From: Phycisphaeraceae bacterium
GTDB lineage: Bacteria > Planctomycetota > Phycisphaerae > Phycisphaerales > UBA1924
Length of the DNA stretch: 62,181 nt
Assembly: GCA_019636565.1 (NCBI GenBank)
Contig: JAHBXG010000023.1
Coordinates: 1 to 62,181, forward strand
Direction: 5' to 3'
The translations under genes were made by a program, and so were the position numbers. This document shows, in pieces, positions 25,766-34,516 of the stretch (position 1 is the first letter of the stretch; the number at the start of each line of letters is the position of its first letter). The notes below the pieces were generated by a model. That model made no database searches, was not told the DNA's origin, and saw only the letters and a program-made list of their open reading frames with translations.

Positions 25766-27056
25766 GGGGTGCCCGCGGAAGCGACGATTTTGCCCTGTCA
25801 TCCGCCACCGCCAGCCACGCGAGCCAGCAATAAAACAGCAAGGTCACCATCGGCCTTACCAAAAGGTCCTTTCGGCCCTCCGCCATCTCAAAATAGGGCC
25901 CCGATCGCGGCATGAGTTCATGCACGAAGATCATCAGCACTCCCAGCAGCAAAAGCACGAGCCCAACCATGCGCCTCCACGCCGGTGACCGTTCGCCCAC
26001 GAATTCCATCGCGCCAAAGAGCGCGATCGCCGGCGCGACCATCACGTAAGTAAGGCCTTCGGTCCTGGGATTGAAGAGCATCAGGTACGACACGCCTAGC
26101 GCCCAGAGAATCAAACCGCCACGAAACCCACCCTGCCGCCGCAGCGCCGCGAAGGCAAGCCCGAGTGTCACGACGGCGGCAAACGCCCGCCAGATCATGC
26201 GTTGGGAATCGCCCAGGTTGAGACCGGCGAACCACCAGATCACGGTGGAGAACTCGGCAAACCGGCGCTGCATCGGAATGGTGGCGTGAATAACGGTGTT
26301 CAGAAAAGTGCGGTACTCCGCCCACACATAGCCCGGGTCCCCGATGGCAAAGAGGAACGGAAGCAGGAACACCACAGCACCGACGATCGGCGCTCGCCAC
26401 CAGAGAGGTGGGTAGAGCGCAATCGCGAGCAGGACGGGCGGCGCGGCGATGGGCTTGAGCGTGATCGCCGCCGCCAGCCAGATCAAGGCGATCCACCAGC
26501 GTTTCTCGATCAGTGAGCAGGTGGCGAGCACCAGGGTTGCGGTGAGCGGAAAGTTGTACTGACCGTTGATCGCATTGCCCGCACCGATTCCCATCGTGAT
26601 CGCGCTGACGACAAAGAAGAATTCGTTCCATGTGCGTTGGCTGACCAGTCGCGTCAGACGCCAGACGGCCCAGGCCATCAGCGCGATTACCGCGACGCGA
26701 TTCAGGCTCTCCCCGACCCGGAGCGGCAGCAAGTAAAAGGGCGAGTAGTAGATCGCGGCGTGCGGCAGATAGATGAATCCGTTCCATTCGTCGTCGTATA
26801 TCTCGCGCCGGTTCCACCATGCCGCGCACGCGTCGAGATAGCAGGCAGAAACGGAGTTCTTTTCCGGGTGCATCGCCGTGCGGACTGCGATGACGAGCGT
26901 GAAGATCCCCCACAGCCACCACGCGATGAATGCCGAAGCCCGTGAGAACGAAGCGAGCAAGACACCTCGCAGCGCTGGCGGGAACGGCGGAAGGGCTGAC
27001 GAGGCCGGAATCGGCATGCCGCAGGAGAGTAGCGAAAAGCGAGAATCCGCGGCCAT
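25725..27056 (-). CDS. GT87-like polyprenyl-linked mannosyl/arabinosyltransferase
   Basis: Polytopic membrane protein of 443 residues with about ten hydrophobic segments. It resembles GT87 (DUF2029) transferases, which use polyprenyl-phosphate sugars on the outer face of the inner membrane. The blocks NGFIYLPHAAIYYSPFYLLPL and GQYNFPLTATLVLA, with an acidic pair (DDEW) in the first loop, fit that family. Its ATG directly abuts the stop of the deacetylase gene, and it ends the GT2, deacetylase, GT87 block. GT2 would load sugar onto a lipid carrier for GT87 to transfer; that link is inference from family roles and gene order. Confidence 0.8.
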   Translation of the reverse strand: MAADSRFSLLSCGMPIPASSALPPFPPALRGVLLASFSRASAFIAWWLWGIFTLVIAVRTAMHPEKNSVSACYLDACAAWWNRREIYDDEWNGFIYLPHAAIYYSPFYLLPLRVGESLNRVAVIALMAWAVWRLTRLVSQRTWNEFFFVVSAITMGIGAGNAINGQYNFPLTATLVLATCSLIEKRWWIALIWLAAAITLKPIAAPPVLLAIALYPPLWWRAPIVGAVVFLLPFLFAIGDPGYVWAEYRTFLNTVIHATIPMQRRFAEFSTVIWWFAGLNLGDSQRMIWRAFAAVVTLGLAFAALRRQGGFRGGLILWALGVSYLMLFNPRTEGLTYVMVAPAIALFGAMEFVGERSPAWRRMVGLVLLLLGVLMIFVHELMPRSGPYFEMAEGRKDLLVRPMVTLLFYCWLAWLAVADDRAKSSLPRAPLIPAVRSSPGPLR

Positions 27057-27863
27057 CTACGGACGATCGAATCGCTCGCGGACGAACTGCGCATAGGTGA
27101 CGAAAGTGGCCTGCGTGCGAAGCCATCGCAGGTGGCATCGCAGCGCCTCGGCCATTTCGGGCCCGCTCAAGCCCGCGACGACGCGTGGCAGACCGAACCC
27201 TTGATTACCCATCAGTTCCCATGGGTGGAAGTAGAGTGCCGCATAGCCGTCGGCGTGAAGCACGGCGCGGGTCGTCAAGCGTGTGACCCAGCGCGGCTGG
27301 TTCTTGAATGCGAGCCAGAAGAGCGGCCAGCGGATGAGCGGGACCGCGCTCAAGGGCACGCGAACGAGTTCGCCGACAAGATGAGCGCGACGCGGCGCGA
27401 AGAACTTGTTGTAGCGGCCCGGCAGCCAGATCGGGTTAGTGGATGAGTCGTAGAGATAGCCGGCACCGCAAAGAAGCGCGGGGTCGATCGGCGCCATGCG
27501 GGGCATGCGGAAGCCGACGACCGGAGTACCGCTGATTTGTTCCAAGACCTTTCGGCTTTCCGCGGCGTGCGCGGGCTCGAAGCGCGAGTGGAAGAACGCA
27601 TGGCTGGCGATCTCGTGACCGGCATTTGCCGTGCGCTTGATCAGATCGGGGCGTCTCAGCGCGAGCGCCGCGGTGGTGAAAAAAGTCGCCCGCGCGTCGA
27701 ATTCGGCCAGGAGCAGAAGCGTGCGTTCAAGGCCGTCGGCACCGATTCGGAATTGCTCGCTCTCGCTCAATCGCGACCCGTACTCGAGCGGGATATCGAA
27801 CTCCTCGGCGTCGAAGCTGAGCAGCACGGCGGGGCGGATCGCTTGGGATTTCGTGGGGGTCAC
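27057..27863 (-). CDS. Polysaccharide deacetylase (CE4-like)
   Basis: A 268-residue NodB-fold protein without a signal peptide. The N-terminal LLSFDAEEFD block carries the catalytic-base and metal-binding Asp, the HEIASHAFFHSRF block carries the two metal-binding His residues, and GFRMPR is the third motif. These are the core CE4 motifs, in the version seen in cell-wall and exopolysaccharide clusters. The C-terminal half ends with YFHPWEL, another family block. GTG 27863 overlaps the GT2 stop as GTGA, and its own stop abuts the GT87 start, so the three are probably translated together. Confidence 0.88.
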   Translation of the reverse strand: MTPTKSQAIRPAVLLSFDAEEFDIPLEYGSRLSESEQFRIGADGLERTLLLLAEFDARATFFTTAALALRRPDLIKRTANAGHEIASHAFFHSRFEPAHAAESRKVLEQISGTPVVGFRMPRMAPIDPALLCGAGYLYDSSTNPIWLPGRYNKFFAPRRAHLVGELVRVPLSAVPLIRWPLFWLAFKNQPRWVTRLTTRAVLHADGYAALYFHPWELMGNQGFGLPRVVAGLSGPEMAEALRCHLRWLRTQATFVTYAQFVRERFDRP

Positions 27864-28852
27864 GCGCCGCGCCGGTGCAGGCCGCCCGGCATCCCGGTGG
27901 TGCGGGCGGAGGAATCGGCACGCGTTGCGACTTCTCCCAGGTCCCGCTCATCGAGGCGGTAGAGACCCAGAATCTTGTTGAGGCGGATGCGGCACAGGCT
28001 CCAGAACATGCGGACAGGATCGCGTATCAGGTTCACCGTCGACGAATCATTGCGATGTGCCGGATCAACACGGGCGGGGATTTCGGCGATGGAATATCCC
28101 AGTTTGCGTGCGACGTACAGCACCTCCACGTCAAACGAGAAATCGTGGATGCGGACGCGCGAGAAGATATCGTGGGCTGCTCGCGAGCGGAAGCCCTTGA
28201 GACCCGCCTGGGTATCGCGATAGCGGATGCTCAGCACCAGCCCCGCGAGGTAGTTGAAGACGCGCCCCATGATGTTGCGCAGCGGCCTTGCGCCATAGCC
28301 CTCGTCGTGTTCCAGCCGGGAGCCGATTACCACGTCGGCCGACTGGAGACTCTCAAAGAGACGGAGCAAATGTTCGGGCGCATATGCAAGATCGCCGTCG
28401 GTGAACAGGAAATACTCGGCATCGTTCTCGAGTGCTGCCACGCGAACGGCGTGTCCTTTGCCGGCGTTGGGGGCGTAGCTCAGCACGCCGAAGCGCTTGG
28501 CAAGTTCGGGCTCCACGATGTCGATCGCGGCGAGGCGCTTGCCCAGCAATTTGGCCGTGCCGTCGGTGGATCCGTCGTCCACAAACAGGAACTCCCAATT
28601 GGGCGTGGCGGCGGCAAATTCGATGAGTTCATCCAGCACCCGCACGGCATCGGCGCCGGCGTTGTAGAGCGGCAGGGCCACGCACACACGCGGTCCGCTG
28701 AACAGCGCCGGAAGCGGAGGCGCGGAACCCTCAATCGAACCGGGCGACTGGTCCGCGTGGTCGCCATCGCCCCGGATCGCTTCGATCAACTCTTCGCGAA
28801 TATCGCTTGAGGCGTCGGTCGAATCGAATGGGCTGTGCGGAGATGCCGACAA
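27860..28852 (-). CDS. GT2 glycosyltransferase, dolichyl-phosphate-sugar type
   Basis: A 330-residue family 2 glycosyltransferase, cytoplasmic and without membrane helices. Blocks in order: VCVALPLYNAGAD, FLFVDDGSTDGTA, the nucleotide-sugar DGD motif in LFTDGDLAYAPEHL, then GSRLEHDEGY, YRDTQAGLKGF and FDVEVLYVARKLGY. This is the pattern of DPM1/Alg5-like enzymes that make polyprenyl-phosphate hexoses. About 50 disordered residues precede the domain. The apparent start is TTG 28852 with GGAA upstream. It heads a tight three-gene block and lies 60 bases downstream of the DUF3568 lipoprotein gene. Confidence 0.9.
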   Translation of the reverse strand: MSASPHSPFDSTDASSDIREELIEAIRGDGDHADQSPGSIEGSAPPLPALFSGPRVCVALPLYNAGADAVRVLDELIEFAAATPNWEFLFVDDGSTDGTAKLLGKRLAAIDIVEPELAKRFGVLSYAPNAGKGHAVRVAALENDAEYFLFTDGDLAYAPEHLLRLFESLQSADVVIGSRLEHDEGYGARPLRNIMGRVFNYLAGLVLSIRYRDTQAGLKGFRSRAAHDIFSRVRIHDFSFDVEVLYVARKLGYSIAEIPARVDPAHRNDSSTVNLIRDPVRMFWSLCRIRLNKILGLYRLDERDLGEVATRADSSARTTGMPGGLHRRGA

Positions 28853-28912
28853 AGAGCGCGTTCCTTTCGGTGGGCTCGGGCACGACGTGCGAGCCGTGTT
28901 CCATTGTAGGAA

Positions 28913-29380
28913 TCAGCGATTCTGTACCTCCGGGGGCGGGGCCGGAGCGTTCGCTGCGAGTTCTCTCTCGATCTCGGCGAGAATCAGGCGGCTGACGGCG
29001 TTATCGCCCCACAAGCCCACGCGGATCGAAAGCCCGGTCACGGTTTCGCTGCTCTTTCGGAGTTTGACCACGATGCTGCTGTCGTCGGCTTGTGCCGCCT
29101 GCAGTTGGGCGTAATGCGTACCCGAATCTTCCCGGGTGATTTCGTAGCCGAGATCGGTGAGAGCTCGCCGAGAGGCCTCGAGCACGCGGTCGATCGGCTT
29201 GTCGAATGCGGCCTGCAGCGTTCCCTGAATAAACGTGCTCGTGCCGGCCTGGGCAACACCGAGCCCGGCGTTGGCGGCAAGATCAAAGGGCGTGAAGCAA
29301 CCAGAGAGAACAGCCAGCGAACACGCCGCGGCGAGCAGCGGGAACGCGGTGCGCCGGATCGTGGTGTCCCGGATATTCAC
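28913..29380 (-). CDS. DUF3568-like lipoprotein
   Basis: A small lipoprotein of 155 residues. The signal peptide ends in the lipobox LAVLSGC, and a DUF3568-like domain follows (LEASRRALTDLGYEITRED, then SIRVGLWGDNAVSRLILAEIE). GTG 29380 begins three bases after the acs stop, within the end of the acs transcript. The function of the family is unknown. The C-terminus is Pro-rich. Confidence 0.78.
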   Translation of the reverse strand: MNIRDTTIRRTAFPLLAAACSLAVLSGCFTPFDLAANAGLGVAQAGTSTFIQGTLQAAFDKPIDRVLEASRRALTDLGYEITREDSGTHYAQLQAAQADDSSIVVKLRKSSETVTGLSIRVGLWGDNAVSRLILAEIERELAANAPAPPPEVQNR

Positions 29381-29383
29381 TCG

Positions 29384-31504
29384 TCATTCTTCGTCGGCTC
29401 GCAACTTGGCCACGACTGAGAAATCCTCGAGGGTTGTGGTGTCCTGAGTGATTTTCTCAATTCCCGCGGCCACATCGCGGAGCAGGCGTCGCATGATCTT
29501 GCCGCTGCGGGTCTTGGGTAGCCCTTCGGCGAAGCGGATCTGGTCGGGCTTGGCGAGCGCCCCCACCTCTTTGGCGACGTGCGACGTTAGTTCGGCGCGG
29601 AGTTTGTCATCGGGCTGGCGTCCGGGGTTGTCCTTGGCCCACGCGGACTTGAGCGTGACGAACGCAACGATGCCGCTGCCCTTGATCTCGTGCGGCACTC
29701 CAACGACGGCGGCCTCTGCAACGGCGGAGTGGCTTACGAGTGCGCTCTCGACTTCCATGGTGCCCAGCAGGTGGCCGCTGACCTTGATCACATCGTCCAC
29801 GCGGCCCTGCACCCAGAAGTAGCCGTCCTCATCCCGTCGCGCGCCGTCTGCACTGAAGTAGTACGGCGTGCCGGTCTTGGGGTCTTTGATGCGTCCCCAG
29901 TAATTGCTGATGAAGCGCTCGCGGTTGCCGTACACGCCCCGGAGCATGCCGGGCCAGGGGCGGCGGATCACGAACAAACCGCCCTTATTGGCACCCAGTT
30001 CCTCGCCTGCTTCATTCACGATCGCCGCATCAATCCCCACCATGGGCAGCGTGCACGAACCCGGCTTGGTTGGTGTTGCGCCGGGCAGCGGCGTGACAAC
30101 GTGACCGCCGGTTTCCGTCTGCCAGTATGTATCCACAATCGGGCAGCGCTTCTTGCCGATAGTCTCGTGATACCAGATCCATGCTTCGGGGTTGATCGGC
30201 TCACCGACGGTGCCGAGGATGCACAGGCACGACATGTCGTATTTGTCCGGCCACTCGGTGCCCCACTTCATGAACGTGCGGATGGCGGTGGGCGCTGTAT
30301 AGAACTGCGTGACTTTGTGGCGGGCGATGATGTCCCAGAAGCGCCCGTTGTCGGGGAAGTTGGGCGCGCCCTCATAGAGCAAGGTCGGGATGCGGTTGGT
30401 CAACAGGCCGTACAGCACATACGAGTGCCCGGTGATCCAGCCGATGTCGGCGCTGCACCAGAACAACTGACCGGAATCGGGGACGAGGTTGAAGGTGAGG
30501 CGTGCTGTCGTATTGACGTAGGCGAGATAGCCACCGGTGGTGTGCACGATGCCCTTGGGTTTGCCGGTGCTGCCGCTGGTGTAGAGCAGGAAGAGCATGT
30601 CCTCACTGTCCATTGATTCGCACGGGCAGGCGCTCGAGACGCGTTCCGCGATCTCGTGCCACCAGTGGAACTTCGTCGTCGATTTCGGGTCCGCCGCCTT
30701 GATCGAGGCCGGAATGGTTCCGGATTCAAATCGATGACTCGGCGCTTCGTGCCCGGTGCGCTTGAGTACCAGCACATGGTCGACGTGGTGACCCTTCTCT
30801 GAAAGTTGTTTGACGGCATCTTCGACGTTTTTCTGAAGCGGGACCACGTCGCCACGACGGTAACCGCCATCGGCGGTGATGATGACCCTGGAGTTGGCGT
30901 CGATCGCGCGTTCGCTGATCGCGTGAGGGGCAAAGCCGCCGAAGATGACCGAGTGTGCCGCGCCGATGCGGGCGCACGCGAGCAAAGCGATCGCGAGTTC
31001 GGGCACCATGGGCATGTAGATGGTGACGACATCGCCCTTCTTCACGCCGAGTTCTTTGAGGGCGTTGCCGATTCGGCTGGTCTGTTCCTCGAGTTCGCGG
31101 TAGGTGACGCGCCGAATCTCCGGCTCGTGCGCGTAGTCGCTTCCCGGCGCTGGGTGATTGGTGCGCGGGTTGACCGGCTCGCCTTCCCACACCAGAGCGC
31201 ACTCATCGCCATGCCCTGATTGCACGTGGCGATCGACGCAGTTGTAACATGCGTTCAATTTGCCGCCGACAAACCACTTCGCATCCGGCGGCGCCCAATC
31301 GAGAACATGATCCCAGTGCGTGAACCAGGAGAGACGCTGGGCTTCTTCGGCCCAGAAGGCTTCGGGCTGCTGAATCGACCGTGCATGGAGTTTCTTGTAT
31401 TCGTCGAGAGATTCGACGTGCCACTTCTCGAAGCCCACGCTCTCCGCGATCGGAGGCTGAAACTTGCGGGTCTCTTTCAATAACGTCTGGACGTTTTCGC
31501 TCAT
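29384..31504 (-). CDS. acs: Acetyl-CoA synthetase
   Basis: AMP-forming acetate-CoA ligase, 706 residues, slightly longer than the usual 650. It activates acetate for central metabolism. Family blocks are present in order: an ACS N-terminal cap (LNACYNCVDRHV), P-loop LYTSGSTGKPKGI, DTYWQTETGGH, GRVDDVIKVSGHLLGTMEVE, and the C-terminal PKTRSGKIMRRLLR, whose Lys is the residue normally controlled by acetylation. The ATG at 31504 has no strong ribosome site. The DUF3568 lipoprotein gene follows after three bases. The divergent HAF protein gene starts 215 bases away on the other strand. Confidence 0.96.
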   Translation of the reverse strand: MSENVQTLLKETRKFQPPIAESVGFEKWHVESLDEYKKLHARSIQQPEAFWAEEAQRLSWFTHWDHVLDWAPPDAKWFVGGKLNACYNCVDRHVQSGHGDECALVWEGEPVNPRTNHPAPGSDYAHEPEIRRVTYRELEEQTSRIGNALKELGVKKGDVVTIYMPMVPELAIALLACARIGAAHSVIFGGFAPHAISERAIDANSRVIITADGGYRRGDVVPLQKNVEDAVKQLSEKGHHVDHVLVLKRTGHEAPSHRFESGTIPASIKAADPKSTTKFHWWHEIAERVSSACPCESMDSEDMLFLLYTSGSTGKPKGIVHTTGGYLAYVNTTARLTFNLVPDSGQLFWCSADIGWITGHSYVLYGLLTNRIPTLLYEGAPNFPDNGRFWDIIARHKVTQFYTAPTAIRTFMKWGTEWPDKYDMSCLCILGTVGEPINPEAWIWYHETIGKKRCPIVDTYWQTETGGHVVTPLPGATPTKPGSCTLPMVGIDAAIVNEAGEELGANKGGLFVIRRPWPGMLRGVYGNRERFISNYWGRIKDPKTGTPYYFSADGARRDEDGYFWVQGRVDDVIKVSGHLLGTMEVESALVSHSAVAEAAVVGVPHEIKGSGIVAFVTLKSAWAKDNPGRQPDDKLRAELTSHVAKEVGALAKPDQIRFAEGLPKTRSGKIMRRLLRDVAAGIEKITQDTTTLEDFSVVAKLRADEE

Positions 31505-31719
31505 GGTGGCTCAGCAGAAAAGTGTCGCGATGAGAAGTGCGGCGGACGCATGCCTCGGGATCGACAGAATAACCGTGCTCCACGCCGAGGTTCTCTCCGG
31601 CTGCTTCAGACAGAATACGAACAAATTCGATTCGGAGGACAATTTGATTGAGCCCGGCCAAGAAAACTGGGAGAATGGCCACATCTGAAATGAGGCACGG
31701 GCGCCTCCAGGAGCAATCG

Positions 31720-33678
31720 ATGTTTACGCGCGTGATCCGGGTCAGCGTTGCGGGCTTGTTGGCTTCCGGTGCTGGGGCACAAAACATAACGAGCATCGGC
31801 GTTTTGCCGGGAGGAAACCTTTCGAACGCGGCAGGGCTGAACTCCAACGGCTCGATCGTGGTCGGCGCGAGTCAATCGGCGACAAACTCGTCACTCGCTG
31901 TCCGATGGACGGCGCCGGGGTCTTTGCAGAGCCTCCCGCTGCTCCCAAACAGCATCTGGAGTCAGGGTTACGGAATCAGCACCAACGGCCTGTGGATCGC
32001 GGGGTACAACCAGAACAGCACGTTTCCGGGGGTCGCCTTCCGATGGAGTCTCGCGGGCGGTATCAATCAGTTGACCGGCTTCCCGACCAGCCCTCCGCTG
32101 GGTGACGCCCGCGCGTACGGCATCAGCGACAACGGAGCCGTGGTCATCGGTTCCTACGACCGTCAGTTGACGGGCTATCTGCCTCGCGCTTTCCGCTGGA
32201 CCAGCGCAGGTGTTGCGAATCTTCCGCTCCCCGGTGCCGGGGTGTATTCCATAGCGACCGCGATCACGCCTGACGGAAGCGTGTGCATCGGTGACTATGC
32301 GGGGGGCATCGCGGCGGGTCCGTTCAGTCTCAACTACTGGGGCACCGCGCTTCTTTGGCCGACTCCGACCACTGTTCAAACTCTTGGCTATCTGCCCGGA
32401 GGGTCCACGTCGTACGTTCGCGCCGTCAGTGCGAATGGTCAGGCCGCGGCGGGATTCGGCGATGTCGGCAACATCCAAGCCCCGCATGCCTTTCGCTGGA
32501 CTGCCGCGTTCGGTATGGAAGACATGGGCCTGATTTCCGGAGCGCCGGCGGGAGCGTGGTCCCAAGCCAACGCGATCAGCTCGGACGGCAGCGTCATCGC
32601 GGGTGCAGCCATCAACCAGAACGCCCAGCAAGTCGCCATGCTCAGCACCGGATGGTCCGGGCTCGTTGATCTCAATACCTATCTCCCCACGCTGGGCGTG
32701 AATATGGCCGGTTTCACGCTCACCACCGTCACGGGCATCAGCGCCGATGGCACCGCACTCTGCGGAAATGGCTCCTACCTCGGCCAGCCCCGGGGCTGGG
32801 TCGCACGCGATCTGCCGCCGGTTTGCGCACCGAAGATCTTCCAAAACTCATCCGGTCCCGCCGAATTTTGCGCGGGATCGTTCGGCTTCCTCAGCGTGAC
32901 GGCCGTCGCCCCGCACCCCTCCATCAATCTTCACTACCAGTGGTATAAGAAAGTCGGCCAGACTTCTGTTTTGATTCTCAATGGTCTCACCGGCGGCGGG
33001 TCGGTGATCACGGGAGCGCAATCGCCCTTTCTCGCGTTCAATCCCGGAAATACCGATGTCGCCGGCAACTACTTCTGCATCGTGAGCGGCGGTTGCACCG
33101 ATTCCCAGTCGCCGATCTGGAGCGTGACGGTGCACACCGGCAATCCCATCCCCTGGCCGAATCCGCTGCCGCTCTCAATCTGTCCGCCAAACGGGGGAGG
33201 ATGGGTTGTGACGGGGCAGGTTCCTGCCAACGGACCCTATTCGCACCAGTGGTACTTTGAAAGCCCCGTCAACAGCAACAACTGGCTGCCGCTGACGAAC
33301 GGACCGTCGGTGCTTTCGTTCGGCGTGGCGGGCGGCATCGTGAGCGGCGCGACCTCGTCTTCGTTTCAGATCGTGGCGGCGCCGAACATGACGCTGAAGG
33401 CGGCGCATTCGACGCGGTACAAGTGCCGCGTGTCGAATGTCTGCGGATTCACCGACAGCCCGCCGGGTGTGCTGGCGATCTGCATCGGCGACAACAACTG
33501 CGACGGCGTGGTGGACGACACCGACTTTGTTGACTTCGCCGGCGCGTACGACATTTTCGATTGCGCCGACGCGAACATGCCCCCGGGCTGTCCGGCCGAC
33601 ATGAACGGCGACGGCTACGTGGATGATGCAGACTTTGTGCTGTTCGCCAACGCGTACGACAATTTCTTGTGCCCTTGA
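31720..33678 (+). CDS. Secreted HAF-repeat/Ig-like protein with dockerin-like tail
   Basis: A 652-residue extracellular protein. The signal peptide is about 1-20 (GAGA-Q). Residues about 21-370 are HAF-type repeats (IGVLPGGNLSNAAGLNSNG, then further AFRWT and SxDGSVIAG units), a beta-propeller-like family. Two Ig-like segments follow (about 380-585), marked by YQWYKK and HQWYFE. The last 65 residues are a dockerin-like module of the long subtype: GDNNCDGVVDD, a Cys-containing linker (DCADANMPPGC), ADMNGDGYVDD, ending FLCP. ATG 31720 follows AGGAG (31709-31713) by six bases. The upstream part of the open frame has no signal peptide and is excluded. Its role is unknown; adhesion is a guess. Confidence 0.85.
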   Translation: MFTRVIRVSVAGLLASGAGAQNITSIGVLPGGNLSNAAGLNSNGSIVVGASQSATNSSLAVRWTAPGSLQSLPLLPNSIWSQGYGISTNGLWIAGYNQNSTFPGVAFRWSLAGGINQLTGFPTSPPLGDARAYGISDNGAVVIGSYDRQLTGYLPRAFRWTSAGVANLPLPGAGVYSIATAITPDGSVCIGDYAGGIAAGPFSLNYWGTALLWPTPTTVQTLGYLPGGSTSYVRAVSANGQAAAGFGDVGNIQAPHAFRWTAAFGMEDMGLISGAPAGAWSQANAISSDGSVIAGAAINQNAQQVAMLSTGWSGLVDLNTYLPTLGVNMAGFTLTTVTGISADGTALCGNGSYLGQPRGWVARDLPPVCAPKIFQNSSGPAEFCAGSFGFLSVTAVAPHPSINLHYQWYKKVGQTSVLILNGLTGGGSVITGAQSPFLAFNPGNTDVAGNYFCIVSGGCTDSQSPIWSVTVHTGNPIPWPNPLPLSICPPNGGGWVVTGQVPANGPYSHQWYFESPVNSNNWLPLTNGPSVLSFGVAGGIVSGATSSSFQIVAAPNMTLKAAHSTRYKCRVSNVCGFTDSPPGVLAICIGDNNCDGVVDDTDFVDFAGAYDIFDCADANMPPGCPADMNGDGYVDDADFVLFANAYDNFLCP

Positions 33679-33691
33679 GGCGCACTCCGCT

Positions 33692-34516
33692 TCACGCGCG
33701 CTTCACACCCAGGGGCGAACGTGCCGGCTCGCCGTCGGCGCGGGGGTAATCGCGCGGGGTGGCGCTTCGCTTTTCAAGGATGACGATTCGCCCTGTCGGA
33801 GTCTCGATAGTTTCGACGTGCACGGCCTTGAGCAGGTGGAGCGCGTGCTCGGCCTCCTGAAGTTCTTCGGTGGCTTTCTCGCCTTTTATGAGCAGGATGC
33901 TGCCGCCGATTTTGCAAAGAGGCACGGTGAGTTCCACGAGTGTCGCCAGCCGACCGACAGCGCGTGCCACGACGGCGTCGTACGCCTCGCGCTGGCCGCC
34001 GGAGTGGGTGACGGTGCCGAACTGATCGGTGCGAGCGCCGCGGTCGTGCGCGATTCGTTCGGACCTCCCCTGGAGGACGGCGACGTTCTTGAGTCCGAGA
34101 CGGGCGATGGCCTGATTGAGAAAATCGCACTTCTTGGCCGTGGCTTCGAGCAGGGTGAACTTGATTCCGGGCCTCACGATCGCCAGCGGCATGCCGGGAA
34201 GGCCGCCCCCGCTGCCGACGTCGATCACACGAGAGCCGTCAGGAAACTCGGCGATTGCGCCGAGCAGCGTCAATGAATCAAGGATGTGGCGCTTCCAAGC
34301 CTCCGAGGCGTCGCGCACGGCGGTGAGATTCTGCGATTCGTTGGCCTTGAGGAGCAGGGCGAGATAAAGACCGAGGTTTTCGACCTCGCCCGGTTCGAAT
34401 TCGATGCCGAGTGACTTTGCCGCGGCAAGAAACTCGGGTGGCGGCGTAAGCGGGCGCACCTCGGCCTTGCTGACATCCAACTTTTCGCGGTTCTGAGCAG
34501 GGTGCTGCGGTTTCAC
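33692..34516 (-). CDS. rsmG: 16S rRNA m7G methyltransferase RsmG
   Basis: Methylates N7 of G527 (E. coli numbering) in 16S rRNA. The 274-residue product has the GidB blocks: NLTAVRD, WKRHILDSL, RVIDVGSGGGLPGMPLAI, LLEATAKKCDFLNQ and VVARAVGRLATLVELTVPL. A 30-residue N-terminal extension and a charged C-terminal tail make it a little longer than usual, and a short insertion follows GRSERI. GTG 34516 overlaps the rodA stop as GTGA. It ends an rnc-rodA-rsmG run on the minus strand and converges, 13 bases apart, on the HAF gene. Confidence 0.94.
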   Translation of the reverse strand: MKPQHPAQNREKLDVSKAEVRPLTPPPEFLAAAKSLGIEFEPGEVENLGLYLALLLKANESQNLTAVRDASEAWKRHILDSLTLLGAIAEFPDGSRVIDVGSGGGLPGMPLAIVRPGIKFTLLEATAKKCDFLNQAIARLGLKNVAVLQGRSERIAHDRGARTDQFGTVTHSGGQREAYDAVVARAVGRLATLVELTVPLCKIGGSILLIKGEKATEELQEAEHALHLLKAVHVETIETPTGRIVILEKRSATPRDYPRADGEPARSPLGVKRA

